Of a stretch of 64,000 bases of DNA, positions 1 to 10,819 are shown one piece after another (positions within the stretch are counted from its first letter, which is position 1; every line of letters begins with the position of its first letter). The position numbers and the translations under genes were made by a program. The stretch spans positions 1,488,001 to 1,552,000 of the forward strand of contig NZ_JACVAK010000001.1 of the NCBI RefSeq assembly GCF_014851805.1. Direction: 5' to 3'. The DNA comes from Pseudoxanthomonas sp. PXM02 (lineage in GTDB: Bacteria; Pseudomonadota; Gammaproteobacteria; Xanthomonadales; Xanthomonadaceae). The notes under the pieces are model-generated. The model had not been told where the DNA came from, did not search any database, and saw nothing but the letters and a program-made list of their open reading frames with translations.

Positions 1-1855
<1,855 letters not shown>

Positions 1856-1879
1856 CGCGTCGCACGATGCGGAACGACG

Positions 1880-1910
1880 AAGGGCGGCCCATGGGCCGCC
1901 CTTCTTTCTT
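1880..1910 (+). terminator. Rho-independent terminator of hppA
   Basis: An 11-base inverted repeat (AAGGGCGGCCC at 1880-1890 and GGGCCGCCCTT at 1893-1903) is followed by CTTTCTT. It lies 25 bases after the hppA stop and before the convergent lipoprotein gene. Confidence 0.75.
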
Positions 1911-1927
1911 CAGACGCCGGGAAACGA

Positions 1928-2464
1928 TCAGGACGTGGGCTGCAACGCCACCACGCGCACGTCGACATCCTTGCAGGCGTCGTCCTTGCAGATGCCGTTT
2001 ACCCACGCCTCGCCATTGCCGAACATCACGCCCTTGTAGTTGACCATCAACTGCGAATACTTCTGCCGCTTGATCGCCTCGGCGATGGCCGGCGTCATGA
2101 TCCGGTCGTACTCCCGCACGAAGGCATCGGCATCGTCCACCTTGATCGACTGCCCTTCACGCACGGTGGCGAACGGGTAGTTCACCAGCGCCGCGACGGC
2201 CGCGGTGTCGTTCGCCGTCACCGCCTGCTGCAACTGGCGAATCACCGTCTCGTAGCGCGTGTGGTCGCCCAGCACCTCGTCGATAGCCTGGTTGACCGCC
2301 AGCGGATCATCGACGACCTCGGCCACGGAAGCGGGCGCTGCCGGTGTCGCGTCGGCGGCAGGCTGGGCCGGCTTCACCTCCGGTGTCGACGTCGTGGTGT
2401 CGGGAGTGGCCGGCGTGCAGGCCGCCAGCCATAGCGCCGCGAGCGCGGCGATCGGTGTCTTCAT
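1928..2464 (-). CDS. uncharacterised lipoprotein
   Basis: 178 residues starting at ATG 2464. The N-terminus is a lipoprotein signal (MKTPIAALAALWLAAC), with the lipobox Cys at about residue 16 followed by a Thr/Pro/Ala-rich linker to about residue 50. The rest is a compact soluble domain, about 125 residues, with two Cys near the end (GICKDDACKDVD), possibly a disulfide. It is predicted to be anchored in the outer or inner membrane, facing the periplasm. I do not recognise the domain. The gene is convergent with hppA and shares the terminator gap. Lipoprotein status is well supported; function is unknown. Confidence 0.8.
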   Translation of the reverse strand: MKTPIAALAALWLAACTPATPDTTTSTPEVKPAQPAADATPAAPASVAEVVDDPLAVNQAIDEVLGDHTRYETVIRQLQQAVTANDTAAVAALVNYPFATVREGQSIKVDDADAFVREYDRIMTPAIAEAIKRQKYSQLMVNYKGVMFGNGEAWVNGICKDDACKDVDVRVVALQPTS

Positions 2465-2650
2465 CGTGCGGATTCCTGGTCAGGGGGAGACGCGGTGCGG
2501 AAGCCTGTCCATGGCGACTACCCAACTCCGGCGATGCGTTCCCATCCTAGCCAGCCCTGCGATCGATTGCGTTCGGGAATCGTTAGTCGACGCGGTTCGC
2601 CCATGGATCGGGTGCTCCGCGTTACCGACAGCACACACCTGCCCTTGCCG

Positions 2651-2750
2651 TCATCCCAGCGCACGCTGGGATCCATTGGCTTTGGCAGTTGCCCGTACGG
2701 ATCCGCAGCAGGATGCAAGAGCAAGATGGGTCCCAGCGTGCGCTGGGAAG
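2651..2750. repeat. inverted pair of CCCAGCG..CGCTGGG palindromic repeats
   Basis: Two copies of a short palindrome (core CCCAGCGCACGCTGGG at about 2655-2670 and its inverse at about 2731-2746) face each other across about 55 bases. The flanks match as well (TCATCCCAGC against GCTGGGAAGA), so the whole block can fold as a long hairpin. It lies in the gap between the lipoprotein gene and lysR. It looks like a REP/BIME-type intergenic repeat. Other genomic copies cannot be checked here. Confidence 0.6.
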
Positions 2751-2756
2751 ACGGCA

Positions 2757-3785
2757 TCAGCTCAACACATCCGCCAGCACCTTGCGACCCACGGCCGCCG
2801 CCGCCTCGACTTCCGGCGCCGCGTCCACGGCGGCGCGCGCCTCGGCCTGCTGCTGCAGGTACACCGGGCAGTGCTGCATCATGTAGTCGACGTCGAACTT
2901 CATGCGCTCGACCAGGAAGTCGACGAACGCGCGCACCTTCGGCGACTGCACGTGGCCACGCGGGAACACCGCGTTGAATTCGTATTCCTGCCCTGCCCAG
3001 CCGGCGAGCACGCGCTGCAGGTGGCCCTGTTCCAGGTATGGCTTGACCATCACGTCCGCGCCGACCATCAGGCCTTCGCCGCACAGCAGCGCGCCTTTCA
3101 GCGCAGCGGGATCGTTGGCGACCAGGATCGGATTGATCGGATAGTCCTGCTCGCCGTTGGCATCACGCAGCGTCAGCGCGAAGCCGTTGCCGCGGCGGTT
3201 CTTCGGCATCGCCAGCACGCGGTGATGCTGCAGGTCGTTCGGATGCAGCGGTTCGCCATAGCGCGCCAGGTACTTCGGGCTGGCATACACCTGCGTGCGC
3301 AGCGTGCTGAGGCGACGCGCGACAAGGTTGGAATCGGGCAGGCTGCCGATGCGCAGCGCGACATCGATCTCGCCGGAGATCAGGTCGAGGGTGTCGTTGG
3401 CGAGCAGCATCTCGACCCGGATCTCGGGATACTGCGCGTGGAACTCACCCAGCAGCGGCGCGATCTTGTCGATGCCGATCGAATACGGCGCGGTGAAGCG
3501 CAGCCAGCCGCGCGGACCGGCATGCAGCTGGCTGACCGCGCTCGCTGCTTCGTTCAACTCACGCGCGATGCGCTGGCAGTGTTCGTAGTAGACGTTGCCG
3601 GCTTCGGTAAGGCCGAGCTTGCGCGTGGTCCGGTGCAGCAGTTGCGCACCCAGGCGCGTCTCGAGTTCCTGCACCTTGCGGCTGACGGTGGTCTTCGGCA
3701 GGCGCAGCACGTTGGCGGCGGCAATGAAGCTGCCCTGCTCCACCACCTTGACGAAGATCAGGGTGTCGTTGAGATCGTGGCTCAT
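2757..3785 (-). CDS. LysR-family transcriptional regulator
   Basis: 342 residues from ATG 3785, which has GGAG about 8 bases upstream; a longer frame to 3815 lacks this support. Residues 4-62 form the LysR winged helix-turn-helix (FVKVVEQGSFIAAAN, TTVSRKVQELE). The remainder is a LysR substrate-binding domain plus an Ala/Glu-rich tail of about 40 residues. It is divergent from the RND efflux operon, an arrangement like mexT-mexEF-oprN or adeL-adeFGH, so it probably controls that operon in response to an unknown ligand. Class assignment is secure; target assignment is inference from position. Confidence 0.9.
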   Translation of the reverse strand: MSHDLNDTLIFVKVVEQGSFIAAANVLRLPKTTVSRKVQELETRLGAQLLHRTTRKLGLTEAGNVYYEHCQRIARELNEAASAVSQLHAGPRGWLRFTAPYSIGIDKIAPLLGEFHAQYPEIRVEMLLANDTLDLISGEIDVALRIGSLPDSNLVARRLSTLRTQVYASPKYLARYGEPLHPNDLQHHRVLAMPKNRRGNGFALTLRDANGEQDYPINPILVANDPAALKGALLCGEGLMVGADVMVKPYLEQGHLQRVLAGWAGQEYEFNAVFPRGHVQSPKVRAFVDFLVERMKFDVDYMMQHCPVYLQQQAEARAAVDAAPEVEAAAAVGRKVLADVLS

Positions 3786-3825
3786 CGTGGGGACTCCGGT
3801 AGGCGAAGGGCACATTGGCCCGCTG

Positions 3826-3870
3826 ACGGGATGATTATTCCCCTAAATCAGGACTAATCAAGTCCTCATT
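3826..3870 (-). promoter_or_regulatory. candidate lysR promoter overlapping a LysR-type operator
   Basis: An AGGACT-AATCA-AGTCCT inverted repeat occupies 3850-3866, the size and symmetry of a LysR-regulator box. Read on the minus strand, TTGATT (3861-3856), a 17-base gap and ATAATC make a plausible sigma-70 promoter that overlaps this box. This would let the regulator repress itself and act on the divergent genes. Motif-based prediction only. Confidence 0.4.
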
Positions 3871-3916
3871 GGGGGCGTAACGTGGCGTCCATCGTCCTCC
3901 ACCGGGTACCGCCCCC

Positions 3917-4144
3917 ATGCTGTTCGCCCGCCTCTTCCAGTCGCTGGAACACCCTGAAGACTCTCGCGAAGTCCCGTCCGAGCGGGCTTTCCGTCGCAGC
4001 AAGAGCCTGCTGTTACATGACATTTCCGGTCATGTGGCGGCTCCGCGCTCGCAGCGTGGCGGTGTGCTGGGAGGTGGCCGCCGCCTGGGCAGCCTGATGT
4101 CGGGTTCTGGGATTATCCCGGTCGCGGGAGGATTCATCCCATGA
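3917..4144 (+). CDS. short hypothetical ORF, coupled to the next frame
   Basis: 75 codons ending in an ATGA overlap with the next frame (stop at 4142-4144, next ATG at 4141). No clear ribosome site precedes its ATG and third-position GC is lower than in neighbouring genes. It resembles nothing I know. It is listed because it is the first of three frames joined by stop/start overlaps that lead into the dehydrogenase gene, which suggests translational coupling. It could equally be leader sequence. Confidence 0.3.
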   Translation: MLFARLFQSLEHPEDSREVPSERAFRRSKSLLLHDISGHVAAPRSQRGGVLGGGRRLGSLMSGSGIIPVAGGFIP

Positions 4145-4608
4145 GCGGGACACTCGCCCGCCGCGTTCCGACGAACGGCAGCGCCCATCGGCTGCGCTGC
4201 GCCGGCGCCTCGCGGTTGCGCCTGGCGCGCTGCGACGCCTACGTCGCGCCGACCATCGACAGCGCGCAGGATCAGGCAATCGCACAGCAGGATCCGGATA
4301 TCGCCATCGGCGCACCGGTCGCCAGACTGGCCCCCATGCCCTCCTCTCCCACAAGCGCCGCCCTGCGCTGGCTGCGTGCCGCTGCCCGCACGCTGGTCGA
4401 ACGCTTCCGCAGGCCGACCGACCCGTCGACATCCTCCCCCGCGACGGGTCGGTCCGCCGTGCGCCTGCCGTTCGCCGGCAAGCGTGCCGGCTTTCGCGAA
4501 TTCACCCTGCCGCGCCACCTGGCCGACGGCGGCGCGCTGCGCCTGCGGGTGAAGTCGGCCGGCTTCAGCGCGCGCATCGCCTCGCTGCCGGTACGGAGCA
4601 AGCCGTGA
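4141..4608 (+). CDS. uncharacterised basic protein upstream of dehydrogenase
   Basis: 155 codons with third positions strongly GC-biased, like real genes nearby. The last codon overlaps the GTG start of the next gene (GTGA at 4605-4608), so the two are probably co-translated. The product is rich in Arg and Ala, with no signal peptide or obvious membrane segment. Its last 60 residues (after AVRLPFAGK) look most like a folded beta-rich segment. An internal ATG at 4336 gives a 90-residue alternative. I do not recognise the family. Confidence 0.45.
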   Translation: MSGTLARRVPTNGSAHRLRCAGASRLRLARCDAYVAPTIDSAQDQAIAQQDPDIAIGAPVARLAPMPSSPTSAALRWLRAAARTLVERFRRPTDPSTSSPATGRSAVRLPFAGKRAGFREFTLPRHLADGGALRLRVKSAGFSARIASLPVRSKP

Positions 4609-5411
4609 ACGCGACGAACGAATCGCTGACCCCGGGCGCACTGGTGATGGGCGCGAGTGGCAACGTCGGTTTCGGCGTTGTCGGCGCGCTGCTCGAAGCC
4701 GGCTGCCCGGTGCTGGCCGTCGGTCGCGAAGGACCACGCATGAGCGCGCTGGCCGAGCACTTCGACGACGAGCCGGGGCTGCAGTTGCTGCATTCGCCGT
4801 GCATCCACGACGACCGCGGCGCCGCGCGCCTGGCCGACGAAGTGCGCGAGCGCGGCCGCCCGCTGCGTGCGGTGTTCGCCAGCATGGGCACGCCGCTGCA
4901 GGCGGGTCGCCTGCTGGATCGCCCGGCATCGTTCCTGCTGGAGAAGCTGGAAGCGGACCTGATCCCGCATCTCGCTGCCGCACGCCATCTGCTGCCGCTG
5001 CTGTCCGAAAGCCAGACCGCGGCGAACTACGTGCTGATCGGCGGTCCGTATGCCGAACGCGGCTGGTCCGGTTATGGCCACGCCTCGGTGACCGGCGCGG
5101 CGATGCGCATGCTGACGCAGGTGTTGCACGAAGAAGCGCAGACGATGGGCGTCCGCGTGCAGCTGCTGTCGGTCGACAAGCCGGTGTGCACGCCCGAGAA
5201 CGCCATCAATGCGTGCGCCGAGTGGCCGAATGCGCTGGCGGTCGGCCGCAGCGCGGTGTCGCTGCTGTCGCGCAACGGCCGCGCCGCGCAGTCCATCGTC
5301 ACCTGGTCCGCGCACGACGCCAAACCGCCGGAGCAGACCCTCGCGCGCGATTTCGAGGATGCGCTGTGGGCGGTCGCCGGGGCGAATCGCAACGGCCGCG
5401 CCTCCGCCTGA
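4605..5411 (+). CDS. atypical short-chain dehydrogenase/reductase-like protein
   Basis: 268 residues from a GTG that overlaps the preceding stop. The N-terminus has a Rossmann dinucleotide-binding signature (GASGNVGFGVVG, about residues 17-28), and the chain keeps the SDR length and helix pattern. At the position of the SDR active-site Tyr-x3-Lys the sequence reads YGHAS, so the catalytic Lys is replaced by Ser and ordinary SDR chemistry may be lost. It lies just upstream of the efflux adaptor gene on the same strand, with a 123-base gap. Cofactor binding is likely; activity and substrate are unknown. Confidence 0.75.
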   Translation: MNATNESLTPGALVMGASGNVGFGVVGALLEAGCPVLAVGREGPRMSALAEHFDDEPGLQLLHSPCIHDDRGAARLADEVRERGRPLRAVFASMGTPLQAGRLLDRPASFLLEKLEADLIPHLAAARHLLPLLSESQTAANYVLIGGPYAERGWSGYGHASVTGAAMRMLTQVLHEEAQTMGVRVQLLSVDKPVCTPENAINACAEWPNALAVGRSAVSLLSRNGRAAQSIVTWSAHDAKPPEQTLARDFEDALWAVAGANRNGRASA

Positions 5412-5534
5412 CTGTCACGCCACCGCTTCGTCCGTCGTCCCTGCCTTGCTATCGAACTTCCGCTTGACCTCAACCTGACTTCAGGTCGCACCCTTCCCAC
5501 CCGTTTCCCCCTCTCCCCCAAGAGACCACCACCC

Positions 5535-6740
5535 ATGAACACGCCTCTTTCCGTTTCCCCGCGTTCGTCGCGCCTGCTGGCACTCGGTGCGTTCAGTGCC
5601 CTCGCCATCGCCGTGCTGGCCGGTTGCAGCGGCCAGGCCGCCGAGAACGGCGCCCCGCCGCCGCCCGAAGTCAGCGTTGCCGCCGTGCCGGTCAAGACCG
5701 TCAGCCAGTGGGACGAATTCAGTGGCCGCGTCGAAGCCATCGAGCATGTCGACCTGCGTCCGCGCGTGTCCGGCTACATCGACCGCGTCGTCTACACCGA
5801 AGGCCAGGAAGTGAAGAAGGGCGACGTGCTGTTCACCATCGACGCCCGCAGCTACCGTGCCGAACTGGCGCGCGCGCAGGCCGAACTGGCACGTGCCCGC
5901 ACCCAGGCCGAACTCGGCCGCAGCGAAGCCTCGCGCGCCAAGCGCCTGTCCGACCTGCAGGCGCTGTCGACCGAAGAGTACGAGCAGCGCCGCGCCAACG
6001 CCGACCAGGCGCAGGCGAACGTCGCCGCCGCGCAGGCCGCCGTCGAGACCGCACGCCTCAACCTGGAATGGACGCAGGTACGCGCGCCCATCGATGGCCG
6101 CGCCGGTCGCGCGCTGGTGACCGCCGGCAATCTGGTCAGCGCCGGCGATGCCGCCAGCGTCCTGACCACGGTGGTCTCGCTGGACAAGGTGCACGTGCAC
6201 TTCGACGCCGACGAACGCGCCTTCCTGCGCTACGCCGAGATGGCGCGCAAGGGCGAGCGCCCGAGCGAGCGCGAAGGCAAGGTGCCGGTGCAGGTCGCGC
6301 TGGCGAACGAGTCCGACTTCCCGCACGCGGGCACGGTCGACTTCCTCGACAACCAGGTCGATCGCAGCACCGGCACCATCCGCGCCCGCGCCGTCCTCGA
6401 CAACGCCGACCGCACGTTCACGCCGGGCCTGTATGCGCGCGTGCGCCTGCTGGGCAGCGGCGAGTTCAAGGCCGCGCTGGTCGACGACAAGGCCGTGCTG
6501 ACCGACCAGGATCGCAAGTACGTCTACGTGGTCGACAAGGAAGGCAAGGCGCAGCGCCGCGACGTGAAGGTGGGCCGCATGGCCGATGGCCTGCGCATCG
6601 TCGAGCAGGGCCTGGTAGCCGGCGACAAGGTCATCGTCAGCGGCGTGCAGAAGGTCTTCTTCCCCGGCATGCCGGTGCAGGCCAAGGCCGTCGCGATGGG
6701 CGCCAGCCAGGCGCCGGCCGCAACGGTCGCCATGAAGTAA
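5535..6740 (+). CDS. RND efflux periplasmic adaptor (MexE/AcrA family)
   Basis: 401 residues. A lipoprotein signal ends in LAGC at about residue 31, so the protein is probably lipid-anchored in the inner membrane. The barrel-sandwich/lipoyl halves are visible (VEAIEHVDLRPRVSGYI and the matching VRAPIDGRAGRALV). They are separated by an Ala/Arg/Glu-rich helical hairpin (about residues 100-165) that should contact the outer-membrane channel. The membrane-proximal domain closes the chain. It bridges the inner-membrane pump encoded next and the outer-membrane factor at 10813. The sequence style and gene order resemble MexE of MexEF-OprN. Confidence 0.92.
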   Translation: MNTPLSVSPRSSRLLALGAFSALAIAVLAGCSGQAAENGAPPPPEVSVAAVPVKTVSQWDEFSGRVEAIEHVDLRPRVSGYIDRVVYTEGQEVKKGDVLFTIDARSYRAELARAQAELARARTQAELGRSEASRAKRLSDLQALSTEEYEQRRANADQAQANVAAAQAAVETARLNLEWTQVRAPIDGRAGRALVTAGNLVSAGDAASVLTTVVSLDKVHVHFDADERAFLRYAEMARKGERPSEREGKVPVQVALANESDFPHAGTVDFLDNQVDRSTGTIRARAVLDNADRTFTPGLYARVRLLGSGEFKAALVDDKAVLTDQDRKYVYVVDKEGKAQRRDVKVGRMADGLRIVEQGLVAGDKVIVSGVQKVFFPGMPVQAKAVAMGASQAPAATVAMK

Positions 6741-6866
6741 GCGACACGTCGTTCCCGCACTGACGGGAACGACAGCCGCCACTTCCAACGCGGATCCACG
6801 ATTCCAACCACTGCCCCTGCGGGCAGTGGCCAGCCCTTTGCATCTCCATTTCCAGGAAATCCACCC

Positions 6867-9800
6867 ATGGACTTCTCCCGTTTCTTCATCGACAGGCCGA
6901 TCTTCGCCGCCGTGCTGTCGATCGTGATCTTCGCCGCCGGCCTGATCTCGATCCCGCTGCTGCCGATCGGTGAATACCCCGAAGTGGTGCCGCCCTCGGT
7001 GGTCGTGCGCACGGTCTATCCGGGCGCCAACCCCAAGGTCATCGCCGAAACCGTGGCAACGCCACTTGAGGAAGCCATCAACGGCGTCGAGGACATGATG
7101 TACATCAAGTCCGTCGCCGGTTCCGATGGCGTGCTCTCGCTGACCGTCACCTTCAAGCCGGGCACCGATCCGGATGAAGCCGCGGTGCGCGTGCAGAACC
7201 GCGTGGCACAGGCACAGGCGCGCCTTCCCGAAGACGTGCGCCGCCAGGGCGTGACCACGCAGAAGCAGTCGCCGGTGTTCCTGATGGTCGTCCACCTGAC
7301 CTCCAGCGACGGCAAGTACGACTCGCTGTACCTGCGCAACTACATGCGCCTGCACGTGAAGGACGAACTGGCGCGCATCCCCGGCGTCGGCGACGCGCAG
7401 CAGTTCGGCGGTGGTGACTACGCCATGCGCCTGTGGCTGGACCCGGACAAGGTCGCCTCGCGCGGCATGACCGCCAGCGACGTGCTGCGTGCCGTGCGCG
7501 AGCAGAACGTGCAGGTCTCGGCCGGCCAGCTGGGCGCCGAACCGATGCCGAACGGCAGCGACTTCCTGCTGCCGATCAATGCCAAGGGCCGCCTGGAGAC
7601 CGTCGAGGAATTCGGCGACATCGTGCTGAAGAGCGGCGGTGACGGCGAGATCGTGCGCCTGGCCGACGTGGCCCGCATCGAACTGGCCGCCGGCGACTAC
7701 ACCCTGCGCGCCCGCCTGGACGGCAAGAACGCGTCCGCCATCGGCATCTTCCAGGCCCCCGGCGCCAACGCGCTGGATATCCGCGACGCGGTGGTGGCCA
7801 AGATGGACGAGCTGCGCCCGACCCTGCCGCCGGGCGTCGAGATCCAGTCGATCTACGACACCACGGTGTTCGTGCGCGACTCGATCAAGTCGGTGATCAG
7901 CACGCTGCTGGAAGCCACGCTGCTGGTGGTGCTGGTGGTGATCCTGTTCCTGCAGACCTGGCGCGCGTCGATCATTCCGTTGCTGGCGGTGCCGGTGTCG
8001 GTGGTCGGTACGTTCGCCGTGCTGTACCTGCTGGGCTATTCGATCAACACACTGACCCTGTTCGGCCTGGTGCTGGCCATCGGCATCGTGGTGGATGACG
8101 CCATCGTGGTCGTCGAGAACGTGGAGCGCCACATCGAACACGGCGCCACGCCGCTGGAAGCAGCGCACCTGGCGATGAAGGAAGTGTCCGGACCCATCAT
8201 CGCGATCGCCCTCGTGCTGTGTGCAGTGTTCGTGCCGATGGCGTTCCTGACCGGCGTCACCGGCCAGTTCTACAAGCAGTTCGCGGTCACCATCGCCATC
8301 TCCACGGTGATCTCGGCGATCAACTCGCTGACCCTGTCGCCGGCGCTGGCCGCCAAGCTGCTGCGTCCGCACGATGCGCCGAAGGATCGCCTGTCGCGCG
8401 TGATCGATGGCCTGTTCGGCTGGCTGTTCCGTCCGTTCAACCGCTTCTTCAAGCGCAACTCCGAGCGCTATGAAGGCGCGGTGGGTCGCACGCTGGGCCG
8501 TCGTGGCGCGGTGTTCTTGGTGTATGCCGTGCTGCTGGTGGGCGCGGGCCTGATGTTCCGCGCGGTGCCGGCCGGCTTCATCCCGGTGCAGGACAAGCAG
8601 TACCTGATCGCCGGCGTGAAGATGCCCGAAGGCGCTTCGATCGAACGCACCGATGCGACGCTGAAGAAGATGGCTGCCATCGCCATGAAGGTGGAAGGCG
8701 TGGAGCACGAGGTCGCGTTCCCGGGCCTGAATCCGCTGCAGTTCACCAACACGCCCAACAACGGCGTGGTGTTCTTCACCCTGAAGCCGTTCAACGAACG
8801 CTCGCGCAGTGCCGAAGAGATCACTGCCGAACTGAACCAGAAGTTCTCCAGCATCCAGGAAGGCTTCACCTTCGCCTTCATGCCGCCGCCGATCCAGGGC
8901 CTGGGCAACGGCTCCGGCTGGTCGCTGTTCGTCGAGGACCGCACGCGGTTGGGCTACGGCGAACTGCAGAGCGCGGTGCAGGCCTTCCAGGGTGCGGCGT
9001 CGCAGACGCCGGGCCTGGGCTTCCCGATCAGCAGCTACCAGGCCAACGTGCCGCAGCTGGATGCCGAGGTCGATCGCGTGAAGGCCAAGGCGCAGGGCGT
9101 GCCGTTGACCGAAGTGTTCGACACGCTGCAGACCTACCTGGGCTCGGCCTACGTCAACGACTTCAACATGTTCGGCCGCACCTGGCAGGTGATCGCCCAG
9201 GCCGACGGCTCGTTCCGCGACAACGTCGAGGACATCGCCAATCTGCGCACCCGCAACGCCAACGGCGAGATGGTGCCGATCGGCAGCATGGTGAACGTCA
9301 AGCAGACCTACGGCCCCGACCCGGTGATCCGCTTCAACGGCTATCCCGCCGCCGACCTGCTGGGCGACGCCGACCCGCGCATCCTGTCGTCCGGCGAAGC
9401 GATGGCCAAGGTCACCGAACTGGCCCAGCAGGCGCTGCCGACCGGCATGGGCATCGGCTGGAGCGACCTGAGCTACCAGCAGGCCACGCAGGGCAAGGCG
9501 GCGCTGGTGGTGTTCCCGCTGGCCGTGCTGCTGGCCTTCCTGGTGCTGGCCGCGCTGTACGAAAGCTGGACCCTGCCGCTGGCGGTGATCCTGATCGTGC
9601 CGATGACGCTGCTCTCGGCCCTGGCCGGCGTGTGGCTGGTCGGTGGCGACAACAACGTGTTCGTGCAGGTGGGCCTGGTGGTGCTGATGGGCCTGGCGTG
9701 CAAGAACGCCATCCTGATCGTCGAGTTCGCCCGCGAGCTGGAGCTGCAGGGCAAGGGCATCATCGAATCAGCACTGGAATCCTGTCGCCTGCGCCTGCGC

Positions 9801-10037
9801 CCGATCATCATGACGTCGGTGGCGTTCATCGCCGGTACCGTCCCGCTGGTCCTGTCCAGCGGTGCAGGCGCCGAGGTGCGCTCCGTCACCGGCATCACCG
9901 TGTTCGCGGGCATGCTGGGCGTCACCCTGTTCGGCCTGTTCCTGACCCCGGTGTTCTACGTGGCCCTGCGCAAGCTGGCCAACAAGCCGCTGGTGTCCCA
10001 TGCCCCCGCCGCCGACACGGCGACGACACACGCCTGA
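6867..10037 (+). CDS. RND multidrug efflux pump, inner-membrane subunit (MexF-like)
   Basis: 1056 residues, the normal length for a hydrophobe/amphiphile efflux RND pump. It starts MDFSRFFIDRPIFAAVLS, the family N-terminus. It has the two periplasmic loops and twelve membrane helices, including the proton-relay helix with the adjacent acids in GIVVDDAIVVVENVERH. It exports drugs or other amphiphiles using the proton gradient, as a trimer with the adaptor upstream and the channel encoded at 10813. It belongs to the MexF/OqxB-like branch by overall appearance. Substrates cannot be inferred from sequence. Confidence 0.95.
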   Translation: MDFSRFFIDRPIFAAVLSIVIFAAGLISIPLLPIGEYPEVVPPSVVVRTVYPGANPKVIAETVATPLEEAINGVEDMMYIKSVAGSDGVLSLTVTFKPGTDPDEAAVRVQNRVAQAQARLPEDVRRQGVTTQKQSPVFLMVVHLTSSDGKYDSLYLRNYMRLHVKDELARIPGVGDAQQFGGGDYAMRLWLDPDKVASRGMTASDVLRAVREQNVQVSAGQLGAEPMPNGSDFLLPINAKGRLETVEEFGDIVLKSGGDGEIVRLADVARIELAAGDYTLRARLDGKNASAIGIFQAPGANALDIRDAVVAKMDELRPTLPPGVEIQSIYDTTVFVRDSIKSVISTLLEATLLVVLVVILFLQTWRASIIPLLAVPVSVVGTFAVLYLLGYSINTLTLFGLVLAIGIVVDDAIVVVENVERHIEHGATPLEAAHLAMKEVSGPIIAIALVLCAVFVPMAFLTGVTGQFYKQFAVTIAISTVISAINSLTLSPALAAKLLRPHDAPKDRLSRVIDGLFGWLFRPFNRFFKRNSERYEGAVGRTLGRRGAVFLVYAVLLVGAGLMFRAVPAGFIPVQDKQYLIAGVKMPEGASIERTDATLKKMAAIAMKVEGVEHEVAFPGLNPLQFTNTPNNGVVFFTLKPFNERSRSAEEITAELNQKFSSIQEGFTFAFMPPPIQGLGNGSGWSLFVEDRTRLGYGELQSAVQAFQGAASQTPGLGFPISSYQANVPQLDAEVDRVKAKAQGVPLTEVFDTLQTYLGSAYVNDFNMFGRTWQVIAQADGSFRDNVEDIANLRTRNANGEMVPIGSMVNVKQTYGPDPVIRFNGYPAADLLGDADPRILSSGEAMAKVTELAQQALPTGMGIGWSDLSYQQATQGKAALVVFPLAVLLAFLVLAALYESWTLPLAVILIVPMTLLSALAGVWLVGGDNNVFVQVGLVVLMGLACKNAILIVEFARELELQGKGIIESALESCRLRLRPIIMTSVAFIAGTVPLVLSSGAGAEVRSVTGITVFAGMLGVTLFGLFLTPVFYVALRKLANKPLVSHAPAADTATTHA

Positions 10038-10069
10038 TTGAATTCCCCTTACCCCAACGAGGTCATGCC

Positions 10070-10819
10070 ATGAACGTTTCTTCCAAGATCGCCCTCGTCA
10101 CCGGTGCCACCCGCGGCATCGGTCGCGAGACCGTCCGCCAGCTGGCCGAAGCCGGCGTCCACACCCTGCTGGCCGGCCGCAACCGCGACAAGGCGGTCGA
10201 AGCCGTGCTGGACCTGCAGGCCCAGGGCCTGCCGGTCGAGGCCATCGCGCTCGACGTTACCGACTCGGCCAGCATCGCCGCCGCCGTCAAGGAGGTCGAG
10301 CAGCGCCACGGCCGCCTCGACATCCTGGTCAACAACGCCGGCATCCTGGTCGACGACGGCACCAAGGGCGTATCCGGTCAGTCGCTGGACACCTGGCGCA
10401 CCACGTTCGACACCAACCTGTTCGGCCTGATCGAGACCACGCAGGCGTTCCTGCCGCTGCTGCGCAAGTCCAGCGCCGGCCGCATCGTCAACGTGTCCAG
10501 CCTGCTCGGCTCGCTGTCGGAACACCAGAACCCGGAATCCTTCATCTACGAGTTCAAGGGCGTGCCGGCCTACAACGTGTCCAAGAGTGCGGTGAACGCG
10601 TGGACCATCCACCTGGCGCACGAACTGAAGGACACCGGCATCAAGGTCAACACCATCCACCCCGGCTACGTGCAGACCGACATGAACAAGTCGGGCGACC
10701 AGCAGAACGGTGAGCTGTCCGTGCCGGAAGGCGCGCGCACCAGCGTGCAGCTGGCGCTGATCGACAACGACGGCCCGACCGGTGGCTACTACTACTTCGA
10801 CCAGGTGCTGCCATGGTGA
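10070..10819 (+). CDS. short-chain dehydrogenase/reductase
   Basis: 249 residues from ATG 10070, 32 bases after the pump gene and overlapping the channel gene by 7 bases, so it is an integral member of the efflux operon. It is a classical SDR: TGATRGIG cofactor loop near residue 14, NNAG motif, Ser in NVSSLLG and the YNVSK catalytic pair. NADP(H) is favoured by the Arg residues after the first strand (AGRNRDK). It resembles carbonyl-reductase-like SDRs. It may reduce a reactive compound that the pump also handles, but the substrate is unknown. Confidence 0.9.
   Translation: MNVSSKIALVTGATRGIGRETVRQLAEAGVHTLLAGRNRDKAVEAVLDLQAQGLPVEAIALDVTDSASIAAAVKEVEQRHGRLDILVNNAGILVDDGTKGVSGQSLDTWRTTFDTNLFGLIETTQAFLPLLRKSSAGRIVNVSSLLGSLSEHQNPESFIYEFKGVPAYNVSKSAVNAWTIHLAHELKDTGIKVNTIHPGYVQTDMNKSGDQQNGELSVPEGARTSVQLALIDNDGPTGGYYYFDQVLPW

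Noticed and set aside
5481..8708. A 1075-codon open frame antisense to the efflux adaptor and pump genes
   Set aside because: It is the mirror of strong coding frames in GC-rich DNA. Its composition is dominated by His, Arg, Gln and Asp with no domain, and it is incompatible with the well-supported plus-strand genes.
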